DNA of 64,000 nt from Bacteroidia bacterium (GTDB lineage Bacteria; Bacteroidota; Bacteroidia; J057): positions 7,874,001 through 7,938,000 of the forward strand of contig JAWPMV010000001.1 in the NCBI GenBank assembly GCA_033391075.1, given 5' to 3'. How positions within the stretch are numbered: position 1 is the first letter of the stretch; each line of letters starts with the position of its first letter. This document shows positions 32,803 through 41,934 of this stretch, piece by piece. Below the pieces are notes generated by a model. It was not told the DNA's origin. It did not search any database and was given only the letters and a program-made list of their open reading frames with translations. The position numbers and the translations under genes are program-made.

Positions 32803-34920
32803 ATGCGCTATTACTATCTCATCATTTGCATGCTGCTGACCTCTTCTTGTGAGCGGCCGAAAGAAAGCTATACAGATTTCTCTCAGTGGGACACCTACAG
32901 CGGCGATCCTTCAGGAGCCAAATACTCTTCTCTCGATCAGATCAACAAAGACAATATTCAAGGACTAAAACCTGCCTGGGTTTTTCGGACTTCCGATATG
33001 CTGGAATCTCCTCGGACACAGATTCAGTGCAATCCTATTATTATAGGAGAAATCATGTATATCATAAGTCCGGGTCTAAAGCTGATTGCGCTGGAAGCTG
33101 AAAGTGGAAAGGAAGTCTGGACCTTTGATCCTTATCCTGGAGAAAAAAGTTCGGGGACTATACGAGGCTTAACTTTCTGGGATGATGCCGAAGGAGGAAA
33201 GGTTTTTTATGTGGCAGGCAGCTACTTATATCAATTATTTGCCCAGAGTGGAGAGATAAATGAGATGTTTGGAGAAGTAGGTCGAATTGATTTGAGGAAA
33301 GGCCTGGGAAGAGAGCCCGAAGATCTTTGGGTGAGTGCTACGAGTCCCGGCATTATATATGGTAATAATTTCATCCTGGGGACTAGGGTAGGAGAAGGGC
33401 CGGGAAGTTCGGCTCCCGGCCATATTCGTGCTTATAATCTCAGGAGTGGAGAAATTGACTGGACCTTTCATACCATTCCTCAGCCCGGAGAATTTGGCTA
33501 TGAAACCTGGCCACCAGAAGCCTGGAAAGAGAGTGGGGGAGCGAATCCCTGGGGAGGTTTTAGCCTGGATGAAAAAAGAGGATGGATATTTTGCGGAACG
33601 GGTTCTGCGGCTTATGATCATTGGGGTGGGGATCGAATTGGAGACAATCTCTTTGCAAACTGTATTTTGGCGCTGGATGCAGAGACAGGGAAAAGAATCT
33701 GGCATTATCAGGTCGTACATCATGATATATGGGATTATGATTTGGCTTCTCCCCCCAATCTTGTTCAGCTGAAAAAGGGGAATACGCTCATTGACGCTAT
33801 CGCTCAACCCACAAAAATGGGACATCTCTTTGTGCTGGATAGAGAAAGCGGACAAGCCATCTTTCCAATAGAAGAAGTTCCCGTTCCTCAAAGTCGTATT
33901 CCCGGAGAACAAACTTCGCCTACCCAACCTTTTCCACATAAGGAATTGAGATATGGGCAGCAGAGATTTACAAAAGCAGAGGCCACGGACTTGAATCCTG
34001 AATCAAATGAGGAAGTAAAAGCGAGACTGGAAGAAATGATAAGCGGGGATATCTTTTTACCCCCAGATACGATTGCCAGTGTGACCCTCCCGCAGTTCAA
34101 TGGAGGAACAGACTGGGGAGGAGCAGCCTATGATCCTGTGAATCGCCTACTTTTTGTGAATACAAGCAATGAGGCAGAGTCTATTGTAATGATTCCTGCT
34201 AAACAGGAAGAGGGATTAGATGAATACAGCTATGGCAAGAGGCTTTTTAATGCCTACTGCTCGAGTTGTCACTCCATGGGGAATGCTACTTCTGTTCCCG
34301 CTTTATCTCATTTGAAGGAAAAGGAAGAAGCAAGCGCGCGAGCATATATGGACAAAGTCTTCCAGGAAGGTAAGGGACAAATGCCTGCCTTTACTACCTT
34401 ATCTAAGGCTGAAAAAAGGGCTATTCAATCTTTTCTCCTGGAGTTGGGAAAAGAGGAGGCTGTTGAAATTGGCGAGCAGGAAAAAGCTCCCAGACCCTGG
34501 CTGGATAAGGGACATCAGGAGATGAAAACCAAAGAGGGCTACCCGGTTAACATAAGACCCTGGGGAAGTTTGACAGCAATAGATTTAGATAAAGGGAAAA
34601 TTAAATGGCAGGTTCCTTTGGGCACCTATCCTGAGCTTGAGAAAAAAGGTTTTCCTCCGACGGGTACTTTTAATATGGGTGGGCCTTTGGTTACAGCTGG
34701 AGGACTGGTTTTTATTGGGGCGAGTATGGACGAGCGCTTTCATGCCTATGATAAAGATACAGGACAACTCCTTTGGGAATTTCAATTGGATGCAGGAGCT
34801 TATGCAAGTCCGGCCAGCTTTTCTATTGGAGGAAAACAGTATATCGTAATAGCTGCTGGAGGTGGAGGGAAACCGGGTACCAAAGCCGGCAATGCCTATT
34901 ATTGTTTTGCCCTGGATTGA
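32803..34920 (+). CDS. PQQ-dependent dehydrogenase with internal cytochrome c domain (lipoprotein)
   Basis: Periplasmic quinoprotein that oxidises an alcohol or sugar and passes electrons to a heme. 705 residues. The lipoprotein signal ends at C16 (LLTSSC). Beta-propeller repeats follow (about 25-470), with FDPYPGEKS, the typical W-rich docking segments and HHDIWDYDLASPP. A cytochrome c domain with C486-x2-C489-H490 (CSSCHSMGN) and likely axial methionine in QMPAF is inserted before the last propeller blades. The substrate is not readable. Its end overlaps the converging prmC gene by 22 bp. Confidence 0.9.
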   Translation: MRYYYLIICMLLTSSCERPKESYTDFSQWDTYSGDPSGAKYSSLDQINKDNIQGLKPAWVFRTSDMLESPRTQIQCNPIIIGEIMYIISPGLKLIALEAESGKEVWTFDPYPGEKSSGTIRGLTFWDDAEGGKVFYVAGSYLYQLFAQSGEINEMFGEVGRIDLRKGLGREPEDLWVSATSPGIIYGNNFILGTRVGEGPGSSAPGHIRAYNLRSGEIDWTFHTIPQPGEFGYETWPPEAWKESGGANPWGGFSLDEKRGWIFCGTGSAAYDHWGGDRIGDNLFANCILALDAETGKRIWHYQVVHHDIWDYDLASPPNLVQLKKGNTLIDAIAQPTKMGHLFVLDRESGQAIFPIEEVPVPQSRIPGEQTSPTQPFPHKELRYGQQRFTKAEATDLNPESNEEVKARLEEMISGDIFLPPDTIASVTLPQFNGGTDWGGAAYDPVNRLLFVNTSNEAESIVMIPAKQEEGLDEYSYGKRLFNAYCSSCHSMGNATSVPALSHLKEKEEASARAYMDKVFQEGKGQMPAFTTLSKAEKRAIQSFLLELGKEEAVEIGEQEKAPRPWLDKGHQEMKTKEGYPVNIRPWGSLTAIDLDKGKIKWQVPLGTYPELEKKGFPPTGTFNMGGPLVTAGGLVFIGASMDERFHAYDKDTGQLLWEFQLDAGAYASPASFSIGGKQYIVIAAGGGGKPGTKAGNAYYCFALD

Positions 34921-35786
34921 CTTGCTCGTATCATCCGATCTTTCCCTTGCATATCTTTTTTGAGCATAATCTCTGTAAAGCCATATCTTTCCAGTAGTTC
35001 AATCATTTCTTTTCCATAATCCTCATGGATTTCAAAAAAGAGCAGGCCCGCTGGGGAAAGCTGGGAGCTAGCCAATTGAGTGATCTTTTTATAAAAGCGG
35101 AGGGGATCTTTATCAGGAACAAACAAGGCCAGGCCTGGCTCATGGTCTTTAACTCTTTTTGCCATAATCTCTTTTTCTGCTTCTGGTACATAGGGAGGAT
35201 TACTTAGGATAATGTCCCATTCACCCAAAGCCCCCGCTTCCATATTGAGTATATCGCTTTCCTTAAAATTCACAACACTATTAAAGAGGGCTGCATTTTC
35301 TCTCGCAACTTCTAATGCTGTATGTGAAATATCCATGCCCGATACCTCACTTTTGATACCCAGTTCTTTTAGTTCCAACTCCAAACTGATCGGAAGACAG
35401 CCACTACCTGTGCCTATATCCAGAATGTTTGGTTCGGCCATTCCTGCCTTTTTTATACTGTCTCTTACCCAAACCAATAGCTCTTCTGTTTCTCTGCGTG
35501 GGATGAGGACTGAAGGATTTACCAAAAAGTCTCTGCCATAGAAATGAGCTTTCCCCAGAATATACTGAATGGGTTCATCCTTGAGCAAACGCTTTACCCT
35601 ACTTCTGAGGGCCTCAATTTCCACCTGCTCCAGTTCAAAATCCGGCTGAGAAATAAATTTTTCATCCCATGTTTCCAGTAAAAGTCTGGCTAACATATAG
35701 GCTTCTTCTCCAAAGTGTTTATCGAGGAGAAAATGCACTTTCTGTTTAGTGAGGCTATATTTTGCCGGGAAATCCAGTTCTTCCAT
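34899..35786 (-). CDS. prmC: Release-factor glutamine methyltransferase PrmC
   Basis: Methylates the GGQ glutamine of peptide-chain release factors, using S-adenosylmethionine. 295 residues, normal length. The N-terminal helical domain contains the release-factor-binding region (PIQYILGKAHFYGRDFLVNPSVLIPRRETE). The methyltransferase domain has ILDIGTGSGCLPIS and the catalytic NPPYVP. It converges on the PQQ dehydrogenase gene with a 22-bp overlap of the ends. Confidence 0.96.
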   Translation of the reverse strand: MEELDFPAKYSLTKQKVHFLLDKHFGEEAYMLARLLLETWDEKFISQPDFELEQVEIEALRSRVKRLLKDEPIQYILGKAHFYGRDFLVNPSVLIPRRETEELLVWVRDSIKKAGMAEPNILDIGTGSGCLPISLELELKELGIKSEVSGMDISHTALEVARENAALFNSVVNFKESDILNMEAGALGEWDIILSNPPYVPEAEKEIMAKRVKDHEPGLALFVPDKDPLRFYKKITQLASSQLSPAGLLFFEIHEDYGKEMIELLERYGFTEIMLKKDMQGKDRMIRASQSRAKQ

Positions 35787-35970
35787 TTCCTTGCAAAGGT
35801 GCTTGTTTTTTTCTGCTGAAAAAATTCTTTTTAAAAAAGAGGGGGGGGATTTTTCTCTCTGTTTGTATTAAAGTCAGTTAATCATTCTACACAGCTTTGG
35901 CACAGCTGTAAAGTCATACAGTAAGAAGCACAGCTCGCTTTGAACTCATATGGCGGCACATTATAAATAA

Positions 35971-35998
35971 GCAGGGCAGTCTGCTACCACTGCCCTGC
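35971..35998 (+). other. Stable hairpin in the gap upstream of gldN
   Basis: The 349-bp gap between prmC and gldN (35787-36135) contains GCAGGGCAGT-8 bases-ACTGCCCTGC, a perfect 10-bp stem without a T-run, and around it partly repeated CACAGCT words (35888-35935). It may be part of a structured gldN leader. I see no gene and no clear promoter in the rest of the gap. Confidence 0.5.
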
Positions 35999-36135
35999 AA
36001 CTCTTTCCAAAGAGAGATTCAGGTAGCGAGAAAATAAAAGGAGAACATTCTCCGTTTCTAATATCAACCACATCATTAATTAATAATACTGCATGGAGCA
36101 CGGCTACGCTTAAACTTGATTAAACATACGGAATC

Positions 36136-37014
36136 ATGATAAAGCAAGTGCTTATAGTCACCCTACTATTTAGTGTTGTAGCAGCAGGTTATTCCCAACC
36201 AAGTATCAGACCCGAAGATCATTTTTGGCGCAAGCGAATCGTCAACAGGATACCCCTGAACGAGAAAATGAACAAACCTCTGGTATTTCATGAATCTCCT
36301 TTCTACGGAAATGAAGGGAAATTTAAGGAAACTGATGGCCTGATAGCTACTTTATTGAATGGGGTAAAAGCCGGAAAATATGTCGCATATCATCCAGAGA
36401 CCTGGGAAAAGATCATGAATTACGAAGATCTTGTCGCGAGGATGGTAGAATTTGACCAGGCTCTGATGGGTTCGGATGAAGGCTTTGACGATGAATCGGA
36501 CAGCTTTGAACAGCCCGTAAATGAAGAAGATGAGTGGGGGAGTAGTGAAGAATGGACCCTGGGAGAAGAAGAAGCCGAAGAATGGGCAACCCCTTTTGAT
36601 GAAGGAGATGCCAGCGAAGGTCAGGGGAAATATTTTGATTCCACTGAGCCGGACCTCGCCCAATACGAAGAAGTAATCCATCTGGTTGAAGACTGGATTT
36701 TTGATAAAACCCGCTCTGATATGCTTCAGGTCCCTAGTTTCTTCGAAATTATCTGGACCGATCCTACGGGCTCCCTGCCAGAGAAAGTATTGGCGCGTTT
36801 TGCCTGGAAAGATGTGAAGGAGCAGTTGGATATGGCGCAATGGAAGAGTCGCTATAATGATGCAGAGGCACGCTCCCTAAGAGAAGCATTTGAGCTTCGT
36901 CTCTTTCACTCTATCATGATCAATGTTGGAGGAGAGCCGATCCGCAGCTTGCAGGAAGCCGAGCGCCGCCGCCAGGAAATAATAGAATTTGAGCACCATC
37001 TCTGGAGCTACTAA
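36136..37014 (+). CDS. gldN: Gliding motility / T9SS protein GldN
   Basis: Periplasmic component that forms the T9SS ring with GldK under the outer membrane (PorN in Porphyromonas). 292 residues with a signal peptide (MIKQVLIVTLLFSVVAAGYSQ). Recognisable GldN segments are FWRKRIVNRIPLNEKMNKPL, FFEIIWTDPTGSLPEKVLARFAWKDV, and RLFHSIMINVGGEPIRSL. A strongly acidic insert at about 115-175 (many E and D) separates the two halves. Its usual partners gldK, gldL and gldM are not adjacent here, so the operon is split. A terminator follows. Confidence 0.9.
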   Translation: MIKQVLIVTLLFSVVAAGYSQPSIRPEDHFWRKRIVNRIPLNEKMNKPLVFHESPFYGNEGKFKETDGLIATLLNGVKAGKYVAYHPETWEKIMNYEDLVARMVEFDQALMGSDEGFDDESDSFEQPVNEEDEWGSSEEWTLGEEEAEEWATPFDEGDASEGQGKYFDSTEPDLAQYEEVIHLVEDWIFDKTRSDMLQVPSFFEIIWTDPTGSLPEKVLARFAWKDVKEQLDMAQWKSRYNDAEARSLREAFELRLFHSIMINVGGEPIRSLQEAERRRQEIIEFEHHLWSY

Positions 37015-37041
37015 AAATATAGTTGGAAGTTAGAAGTTCGC

Positions 37042-37078
37042 AGTTCGTTTTCTGGACTTCGGTCCAGAAAACCGAACT
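37042..37078. other. Very stable TTCG-loop hairpin after gldN
   Basis: AGTTCG plus TTTTCTGGAC pairs with GTCCAGAAAA, one bulged C, and CGAACT around a TTCG tetraloop: about 16 bp. It is 28 bp past the gldN stop. It lacks a proper T-run and may protect the mRNA end. Confidence 0.7.
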
Positions 37079-37158
37079 TTCTACCCAGCCTGACCTAAGT
37101 CTTTGCTCTTAAGGTCTAAACTCACAGCAAACATTCATTACATTTCCTTCCAAATTAT

Positions 37159-37188
37159 AAAAGGGGCAGATGCAAATCTGTCCCTTTT
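37159..37188 (+). terminator. Intrinsic terminator of gldN
   Basis: AAAAGGGGCAGAT-GCAA-ATCTGTCCCTTTT forms a 13-bp stem (one G-U) followed by GATTTTG. Confidence 0.8.
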
Positions 37189-37230
37189 GATTTTGTGTTA
37201 AAGAAGCTTCGATAAGTCAACACAAGTTCG

Positions 37231-37347
37231 TGTCATCCCAAGCCCCGTCGCGGGACCTAAATTAGGTGCCAGAATAAACTATTAAAGTGAGGATTGGTAA
37301 ATCTGAAGTCAGGAGATTTAGACCCTTCCACTGCGGTCAGGGTGGCA
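37231..37347. repeat. Palindromic repeat (GTCATCCC ... CAGGGTGGCA)
   Basis: TGTCATCCCAAGCCCCGTCG at one end and CCCTTCCACTGCGGTCAGGG plus TGGCA at the other are imperfectly complementary and resemble the common bacterial intergenic palindrome GTCACCCTGAGCGNAGTCGAAGGG. The middle has CCTAAAT/ATTTAGA arms. A degenerate, MITE-like element. Confidence 0.65.
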
Positions 37348-37360
37348 GCGATGGTTCAAA

Positions 37361-37392
37361 AAGAAAAACCCCCGCCAAATAGCGAGGGCTTT
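37361..37392 (-). terminator. Intrinsic terminator of the sugar-gene cluster
   Basis: On the minus strand GCCCTCGC and GCGGGGGT pair around TATTTG, followed by TTTTTCTTTTT. It lies 23 bp past the stop of the transporter gene. Confidence 0.8.
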
Positions 37393-37414
37393 TGTATTGA
37401 TATACTTTAAGAAA

Positions 37415-38647
37415 CTAGGCAGCAACTGATTCTGCTGCAGTTTCAGGAGTTTTATTTTTCATCCAGAAATAAAGGATACCGAATAAGACAATCAGGATTC
37501 CAGGGAACATGATCATAGTAGCCAATGTTTCTTGTCCGGTAAAGAGCTCTAATGCTCCTTCTTCCAATCCTTTTGCTTCACCCATGGCGCGATTGGTATC
37601 AATCCATCCACCGATGATCGGCTGGAAGATAGCTGATGAGAACATACCCATAGCTCCTACGATAGACATACCGAGTGCACCTGATTTTGGGATATATTCT
37701 GCTATAAATCCAATCATATTTGGCCAGAAGTAAGCAATACCCAAAGCGTAGATTACAGCTGCAACATAAGCCATAGGTCCGGTTTGCGTACTAAAGAGGA
37801 ATACACCGATAGTCGCAAGGATCGCTGATCCCAAGAGTACTCCTGTTGTATTGAATCGATGAACAGCTTCTCCACCAAAGTAGCGAGCTACTGCCATAAG
37901 TCCGGTAACAAGGGCCAGGATGATCATAGGTTCTGCACCACTTTCTGCAAGGGTAAGCTCAACCCACTGTTGAGGACCGAATTCTGAAATAGCAGTCAAT
38001 GCCATACATGCAAGCATGAAGAGGAATAAAGGAGTCAACATAGCCTGGAAGTTTCCAGCAGTTGATGCCGCTTCTTCTGATCTTGCTGAAGGCCAATCTT
38101 GTCCAAAGAATAGGTATGCATAAATAATAGTAGGTATCATGATAACCCAGATCTGAGTTTGCCAGGGAAGATCCATTCCGTTGGGCCCCATCAGCTGAGA
38201 GATCAAACTACCAATAACGATACCTCCTGGGAACCACATATGAAAGCGGTTCATCATTTTACTCATTTTTACCCCGGTATAACTATCGGCTATCATAGGG
38301 TTACATGCGGCTTCTGTACATCCATTTCCTAATCCTATCAGAAGGGTAGAAACTAGCAACATAGAATAGCTACCAGCAAAAATGGTTAGAAGAATACCCA
38401 GGGCATGAGCAACAAAGGCAAATTGCATAATGACCTTTCCACCTACCTTGTGATAAATTAACCCTCCGATGATCATGGAGATCGGAAAGCCTAGAAACCA
38501 CATGGAATTAATGAATCCCAGTTGCTCATTACTTATACTGAGCTCGGCTCCTAATTGTGGAAGAATACCCGCCCGTATACTAAAGGAAAATGCGGTAGTA
38601 ATCAGGGCAAAGCAACTCCCATAAAAGAGTCTTTGTTCGTTTTTCAT
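37415..38647 (-). CDS. Major facilitator superfamily transporter
   Basis: 410 residues with about twelve membrane segments in two halves joined by a short loop (about 185-200). FINSMWFLGFPISMIIGG and LIGLGNGCTEAACNPMIAD are typical of MFS sugar permeases of the FHS/FucP kind. It is the last gene of a minus-strand cluster with a Gfo/Idh/MocA oxidoreductase, a sugar isomerase and a small exported protein, so it most likely imports the sugar or inositol-like compound they process (inference). Confidence 0.88.
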   Translation of the reverse strand: MKNEQRLFYGSCFALITTAFSFSIRAGILPQLGAELSISNEQLGFINSMWFLGFPISMIIGGLIYHKVGGKVIMQFAFVAHALGILLTIFAGSYSMLLVSTLLIGLGNGCTEAACNPMIADSYTGVKMSKMMNRFHMWFPGGIVIGSLISQLMGPNGMDLPWQTQIWVIMIPTIIYAYLFFGQDWPSARSEEAASTAGNFQAMLTPLFLFMLACMALTAISEFGPQQWVELTLAESGAEPMIILALVTGLMAVARYFGGEAVHRFNTTGVLLGSAILATIGVFLFSTQTGPMAYVAAVIYALGIAYFWPNMIGFIAEYIPKSGALGMSIVGAMGMFSSAIFQPIIGGWIDTNRAMGEAKGLEEGALELFTGQETLATMIMFPGILIVLFGILYFWMKNKTPETAAESVAA

Positions 38648-38739
38648 ATTGAGTAGTTAATAGTTTTAATAGATTTTTTATGTAAAAGGAGAGACAAATC
38701 TCCCTGTTGTTCGGAAATTACAGATTTTGTAACAGATTT

Positions 38740-39549
38740 TCAATTTGTTGCACTTGGACGATTCTTGTAATAGGTTTCTCCGTCTATGGTAAAAGTAGTA
38801 GTGAGGGTTGAAGCCTTGGAAGAATTAAGAATCATCGCACCTTTTGCAGAGAAAAGGTCGCCCCAGTCGTACATCCTTTTGGACTTTTTCAGCTTACTGA
38901 ACTTGCCCGAAGTTTTCAAATCTCCCATTTTGGCCAAATCTGATACTTCGATTGATAGCATCACATCTACTCCATTAGGAGGATTTACGATCGTGAAGGT
39001 TCGGACGAGTGTGGTCCTATTGGGGTTAGGCTTTTTTTGTAAGTCATATTCCGGATGTTCTTTAACCAGAAAACTTCTTCCATCTTCCAGGCTAAACTTA
39101 TAGATCAACTCTAGTTTATCATCCACTAACTCATAGCCATCATATTTCACGGATTTAAGCAGAGACTTATTCCCCTTTTTTACCATCCAGACCGCCTGTG
39201 TACCGGGATTCTCTACATAATTGAATCCATCTGTAATCATCTCTTTGATGGGAGAATTGGTATTGACAAAAGCGGAGCCTTTCCATACCCGCATGATAGA
39301 GCAAGTGCTGGTATCATAGGCCAGCCAGAGACTTTTGTTGAGGGCAACAACCACTCGACCAGGCTTTTCCTCCAGTCCTGCTTCAAAAACCCAGGGGTTT
39401 ACCGGCCGGCTCTGTTCCCGTTCAGCCAAATCTACTTTTTCGGCTTTTACTGTCTTCTCCTTTACTTTTTTCTCTTTTTTCGCTTTGTCCTGTGCAAGTA
39501 CGGCTACTGATAGCAGAACAAAAAAGATTAAAAATGTAGTTCGTTTCAT
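38740..39549 (-). CDS. Exported protein of unknown function in the sugar cluster
   Basis: 269 residues with a signal peptide (MKRTTFLIFFVLLSVAVLAQ) and a lysine-rich stretch after it. The body, with NPWVFEAGLEEKPGRVVVAL, KSLWLAYDTSTCSIMRVWKG and RTFTIVNPPNGVDV, reminds me of the beta-sandwich segment that precedes cytochrome c or ThuA domains in large Bacteroidota dehydrogenases, here on its own. I have no function to offer. The gene lies between the isomerase and the transporter genes on the same strand. Confidence 0.6.
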   Translation of the reverse strand: MKRTTFLIFFVLLSVAVLAQDKAKKEKKVKEKTVKAEKVDLAEREQSRPVNPWVFEAGLEEKPGRVVVALNKSLWLAYDTSTCSIMRVWKGSAFVNTNSPIKEMITDGFNYVENPGTQAVWMVKKGNKSLLKSVKYDGYELVDDKLELIYKFSLEDGRSFLVKEHPEYDLQKKPNPNRTTLVRTFTIVNPPNGVDVMLSIEVSDLAKMGDLKTSGKFSKLKKSKRMYDWGDLFSAKGAMILNSSKASTLTTTFTIDGETYYKNRPSATN

Positions 39550-39635
39550 AGTATAAAGTTACATACAAAATAGCCGCTAGGCCATATTTATCAAAAGATT
39601 CTATGGGTCTAACGGCTATATCTTGTAGCTATTTT

Positions 39636-40688
39636 TTACAAGCCCAAAATTTTGCGGTTGGCAGCTTCATCTGTTCCGCCATCTGCAAAGTCATCAAAGG
39701 CTTTTTCTGTAACGTTTATGATGTGTTCGGCAATGAATGGTGCACCTTCCTGAGCGCCTTGCTCGGAACTCTTGATGCAGCATTCCCATTCCATCACTGC
39801 CCAACCGTCGTATCCGTATTGGCTAAGTTTACTAAAGATGGCGCCAAAATCGATCATGCCATCTCCCAGGGAACGGAATCTTCCCGGTCTTTCGGTCCAT
39901 CCCGCATATCCTCCATACACACCTGCTCTTCCCGTAGGATTGAATTCCGCATCCTTAACGTGGAACATTTTCAGGAATTCATGGTAAATGTCGATATGCT
40001 GTAGGTAGTCTAATTGCTGGAGCATAAAGTGGCTCGGATCATAGAGCATATTACAGCGAGGATGATTTCCGGTCGCTTCCAGAAAGCGCTCAAACGTGAG
40101 ACCATCGTGAAGGTCCTCTCCCGGGTGGATCTCATAGCAAACGTCTACTCCGACTTCATCAAAAGCATTCAGGATGGGTTTCCATCTTTTGGCCAGTTCT
40201 TCAAAAGCAGCTTCGATCAGTCCGGCTGGTCTTTGAGGCCAGGGATAAACATAAGGCCATGCCAAGGCTCCTGAGAATGTAGCATGTGCATTGAGTCCCA
40301 GATTTTTACTGGCTCTGGCAGCCAATTTCATCTGATCCACCGCCCAGGCCTGACGAGCGCTGGGATTATTTCGAACCTCTTCCGGAGCAAAACCATCAAA
40401 CATCACATCATAGGCAGGATGAACAGCTACCAATTGTCCCTGGAGGTGGGTTGATAATTCAGTGATTTCAACACCTGCATCAGCTGCTATACCTTTGATC
40501 TCATCTACATAGGTCATACTTTCTGCAGCGAGTTTCAAATCTATCGCCCTTCCATCCCAGCTAGGAACCTGAACTCCTTTATAACCGAGACCAGCGGCCC
40601 ATTCGCAAATGCTTTTGAAATTATTGAAGGGAGCTTCATCTCCCATAAACTGCGCCAGAAAAACGGCGGGTCCTTTTATCGTTTTCAT
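39636..40688 (-). CDS. Sugar phosphate isomerase/epimerase family (TIM barrel)
   Basis: 350 residues of the xylose-isomerase-like TIM-barrel superfamily (IolE/IolH, YcjR type). Metal-ligand positions are seen in VCYEIHPGEDLHDG, MLYDPSHFMLQQLDYLQHI, MFHVKDAEFNP and AVMEWECC. It starts 22 bp after the end of the Gfo/Idh/MocA gene and is co-transcribed with it. This pairing is common in pathways for inositols or 3-keto-sugars; the exact substrate is unknown. Confidence 0.92.
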   Translation of the reverse strand: MKTIKGPAVFLAQFMGDEAPFNNFKSICEWAAGLGYKGVQVPSWDGRAIDLKLAAESMTYVDEIKGIAADAGVEITELSTHLQGQLVAVHPAYDVMFDGFAPEEVRNNPSARQAWAVDQMKLAARASKNLGLNAHATFSGALAWPYVYPWPQRPAGLIEAAFEELAKRWKPILNAFDEVGVDVCYEIHPGEDLHDGLTFERFLEATGNHPRCNMLYDPSHFMLQQLDYLQHIDIYHEFLKMFHVKDAEFNPTGRAGVYGGYAGWTERPGRFRSLGDGMIDFGAIFSKLSQYGYDGWAVMEWECCIKSSEQGAQEGAPFIAEHIINVTEKAFDDFADGGTDEAANRKILGL

Positions 40689-40710
40689 TAATCTTTCTTT
40701 TTAGCTAGGG

Positions 40711-41865
40711 TTAAACAACGAACTTGTGCCACTTCTGATCTGACTTACTCGAAGCCACGACATTTTCAATGAATGCCATTCCTCTTACTCCATCTTCTAC
40801 ACTGGGGAAATCCAGGTCAATTGCGCTCGGCTCTCTTCCTTCTACACGAGCGCGAACAGTTCGGGCAAAGTTGCGGTAAATATTGGCGAAGGCTTCAAGA
40901 TAGCCTTCCGGATGTCCTGCCGGTACACGGGTATGCGCCTGAGCAGATTCAGATAAATCCCCGACTCCTGTGCGGATGATTTCTTTACGTTCCTGGGTTT
41001 TAAGGATCAGGGTATTGGGCTCCATTTGGTGCCATTCGATCCCTGCATCTTCGCCATATACCCGAATATTAATGCTGTTTTCTTCCCCTTGAGAAATTTG
41101 CGAGACATGAAGTACCCCCTTGGCTCCATTATCAAATCTAAGCAGGACATTACCATCATCATCTAGTAAACGACCTTCTACAAAGGCTGTAAGATCCGCA
41201 CACATTTCTGTGATCTTTAGGCCGGTGATAAATTCGGCAAGATTCTCAGCATGTGTACCAATATCTCCCATCGATCCAGCTATGCCCGAACGCTTGGGAT
41301 CTGTTCTCCAGGCGGCTTGTTTTTGATCGCTGCCTTCCAGGAAGGTGGATAGCCATCCCTGTGGATATTCTACCACTACTTTTCTGATCTTGCCCAGCTT
41401 ACCACTCTTGACCAGATGGCGGGCCTGTTTGACCATAGGATAGCCTGTATAGTTATGGGTGAGGGCAAAACTAAGACCGGTACTTTCTACCAAAGCCTGC
41501 AGCTCTTTGGCTTCAGCCAGAGAGAAAGCAAGAGGTTTGTCACAAATGACATGAAAGCCATTTTCCAGGGCCATTTTTGCAGGGGGGAAATGCATATGGT
41601 TGGGGGTAACGATGGAGATGAAGTCCATGCGTTCTCCTTCCGGCAATTCCTTTTCCTTCATGATCATTTCTTCAAATGATCCATAACAACGATTGTCAGG
41701 AAGGTAGAAATCTTTGCCCGAAGCTTTAGATTTTTCGGGATTACTGCTGAAGGCTCCACATACAAGTTCGATTTCTCCGTCGAGGGCTGCTGCCATGCGG
41801 TGTACGGCGCCAATAAAGGCTCCTCTACCACCACCAACCATGCCCATTCGCATTTTTCTGCTCAT
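40711..41865 (-). CDS. Gfo/Idh/MocA-family NAD(P)-dependent oxidoreductase
   Basis: 384 residues. The N-terminal Rossmann fold starts MGMVGGGRGAFIGAVHR. The catalytic-motif region VICDKPLAFSLAEA (EKP-like, here DKP) lies at about 120, and the C-terminal alpha/beta domain carries GDIGTHAENLAEFITG with the active-site histidine. It oxidises or epimerises sugars or cyclitols. It is the first gene of the four-gene cluster ending in the transporter; a 69-bp gap separates it from the upstream peptide-binding lipoprotein gene. Confidence 0.94.
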   Translation of the reverse strand: MSRKMRMGMVGGGRGAFIGAVHRMAAALDGEIELVCGAFSSNPEKSKASGKDFYLPDNRCYGSFEEMIMKEKELPEGERMDFISIVTPNHMHFPPAKMALENGFHVICDKPLAFSLAEAKELQALVESTGLSFALTHNYTGYPMVKQARHLVKSGKLGKIRKVVVEYPQGWLSTFLEGSDQKQAAWRTDPKRSGIAGSMGDIGTHAENLAEFITGLKITEMCADLTAFVEGRLLDDDGNVLLRFDNGAKGVLHVSQISQGEENSINIRVYGEDAGIEWHQMEPNTLILKTQERKEIIRTGVGDLSESAQAHTRVPAGHPEGYLEAFANIYRNFARTVRARVEGREPSAIDLDFPSVEDGVRGMAFIENVVASSKSDQKWHKFVV

Positions 41866-41934
41866 TGTAGTAATAGGGTAAATGTTGTTTTAATTGGTAA
41901 ATCGGGGCTTTAATATAGAAAAAAAACCTTAGTC

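Noticed and set aside
33235-33939. 234-codon open frame antisense to the PQQ dehydrogenase
   Set aside because: It lies wholly inside a clear quinoprotein gene and shows no recognisable features.
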